Shown here: piece after piece, positions 14,723 through 15,526 of the stretch | How positions within the stretch are numbered: the first letter of the stretch is position 1 | How the letters are laid out: every line of letters begins with the position of its first letter | Notes under the pieces: model-generated | What the model was told of the DNA's origin: nothing | What the model saw: only the letters and a program-made list of their open reading frames with translations | Databases searched by the model: none | Translations under genes and position numbers: made by a program | NCBI GenBank assembly: GCA_017446125.1 | Contig: JAFSRL010000198.1 | Span: 1 to 15,526, forward strand | Length of the DNA: 15,526 nt | Direction of reading: 5' to 3' | From: Lachnospiraceae bacterium | Lineage (GTDB): Bacteria; Bacillota; Clostridia; Lachnospirales; Lachnospiraceae

Positions 14723-15519
14723 GCCCCTTTCTTTTCTTCCAAAACAACTTCCCAGTTTTCAAACCGGTGTAACAACTGTTCCGTGCAGTCCGCGCCGAAG
14801 ACATCCTGTTTGAATACATTCCCGTATTTCGAAAAGGACGTCGGGTATAACGACAGCTCGCTTAGGATTTCCGAAAACCACTTGGGCGTTGCGCCCATGA
14901 CCTTGGTCTCCATCAGGCAATACTCCGGCGGTAACAGAAGCTTTCCTTTGTCCCCGTAGACGAGATTCGCGTTCTTTGTCCGGCTTCTGATGTTGCGGTC
15001 GAAGGTCACGCGGAAGTCGCCTTTCTTTTCAAAGAGCGCAATCCTGTCATACGCTAAGAAGGTGCCTCTGGTCAGGTTGTAACGGTGGATGAAGAAGTCA
15101 ATCTCCTTCACAATCTGTTCCGTTTCAAACGCTGCCTTCTCCTTGTCCGTGTCTTTGTCGAAGAACAGGGTCTTCGGCCTTGCGCCGTTTTCAACGAAGT
15201 CGTACGCTTCGATGAGCGGTAACGAGATCCGGCGCTTGTTTACGACGCGGCGGTACTTTTTCTTGATTTCAAGGTACACCCTCGAGTCCTTTTGCGGGAC
15301 GCCGTAGGAACGGATTCTTAACTTTTCTTTGTACTTCGGTTTCTCGATGGAGCGACGGATCAGGTCGTAGTTGTCCGTATCGAAGTACAGGTTGCAAATC
15401 GTATGGAGTCCGTACTGATCCTCTTCCATGTAAGGCTTTAACATCTTACGCAGAATCATGTACAAATCCATGGGTAACAGGTATTTCTTTTCATAGCGGT
15501 TAAACACTGTCTGTGCCAT
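14719..15519 (-). CDS. VTC-domain polyphosphate polymerase-like protein
   Basis: This 266-residue soluble protein matches the VTC (triphosphate-tunnel) fold found in the catalytic subunit of the yeast vacuolar polyphosphate polymerase. Visible tunnel elements are NRYEKKYLL (7-15, R8, K11, K12), LYFDTDNYD (44-52), KYKEKLRIRSYG (62-73, basic), VYLEIKKKYRR (81-91, E84), a later DFRVTFDRNIRSR strand and LMETKVMG with an acidic metal ligand. The end SELSLYPTSFSKYGN is also characteristic. The start ATG lies seven bases from the window edge, so the ribosome site and promoter are not fully visible; MAQTVFNRYEKKY is the normal family start. Polymerase activity is inferred from family. Confidence 0.88.
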   Translation of the reverse strand: MAQTVFNRYEKKYLLPMDLYMILRKMLKPYMEEDQYGLHTICNLYFDTDNYDLIRRSIEKPKYKEKLRIRSYGVPQKDSRVYLEIKKKYRRVVNKRRISLPLIEAYDFVENGARPKTLFFDKDTDKEKAAFETEQIVKEIDFFIHRYNLTRGTFLAYDRIALFEKKGDFRVTFDRNIRSRTKNANLVYGDKGKLLLPPEYCLMETKVMGATPKWFSEILSELSLYPTSFSKYGNVFKQDVFGADCTEQLLHRFENWEVVLEEKKGA

Positions 15520-15526
15520 TGCTTCA

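Overview
The window looks like chromosome of an anaerobic, low-to-moderate-GC Firmicute, most likely a clostridium of the Lachnospiraceae type. That is an inference from four things: gene content ([FeFe]-hydrogenase-like sensor, BMP-family nucleoside ABC transporter, VTC/DUF4956 pair), strong AGGAGG ribosome sites, TTGACA/TATAAT-type promoters, and a tRNA gene without an encoded CCA. Almost everything is on the minus strand; only the adenine deaminase gene is on the plus strand.

Left block (1-3700, minus). This is a signalling operon whose first gene encodes a soluble protein with two ferredoxin clusters, an [FeFe]-hydrogenase H-cluster domain, a further Fe-S domain and a chemoreceptor (MCP) signalling domain. 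It keeps the cysteines that hold the H-cluster but lacks the cysteine that relays protons to the active site, so it is probably a sensor and not a hydrogenase enzyme. It overlaps by ATGA a gene for a membrane histidine kinase of the LytS type, followed by a response regulator that runs off the left edge. A good sigma-A-type promoter lies upstream.

Gap 3619-4147. This holds the promoter, a pair of 10-bp-spaced direct repeats, a possible 33-residue membrane peptide, a tRNA-Ala(GGC) gene, a structured repeat-like leader directly 5' of the tRNA, two inverted repeats and a candidate tRNA promoter.

Middle block (4148-13845). This is a purine salvage region. On the minus strand it runs guanine deaminase, BMP-family lipoprotein, ABC ATPase, permease 1, permease 2, then an AzgA/PbuG-type purine base permease. 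On the plus strand, divergent, is adenine deaminase. Together they would import nucleosides and free bases and deaminate guanine to xanthine and adenine to hypoxanthine. The second ABC permease is broken by a one-base frameshift at a C4 run, either a real mutation or a sequencing error.

Right end (13846-15526). Between the converging adenine deaminase and DUF4956 genes lie a 33-bp-stem palindrome, a second folded element whose wobble pairing favours minus-strand RNA, and a small hairpin. Beyond them is an overlapping pair: a VTC-type polyphosphate polymerase domain protein and a DUF4956 membrane protein.

I saw no CRISPR array, phage genes or transposase. The best candidate for an under-described system is the hydrogenase-like/MCP sensor with its two-component partners.
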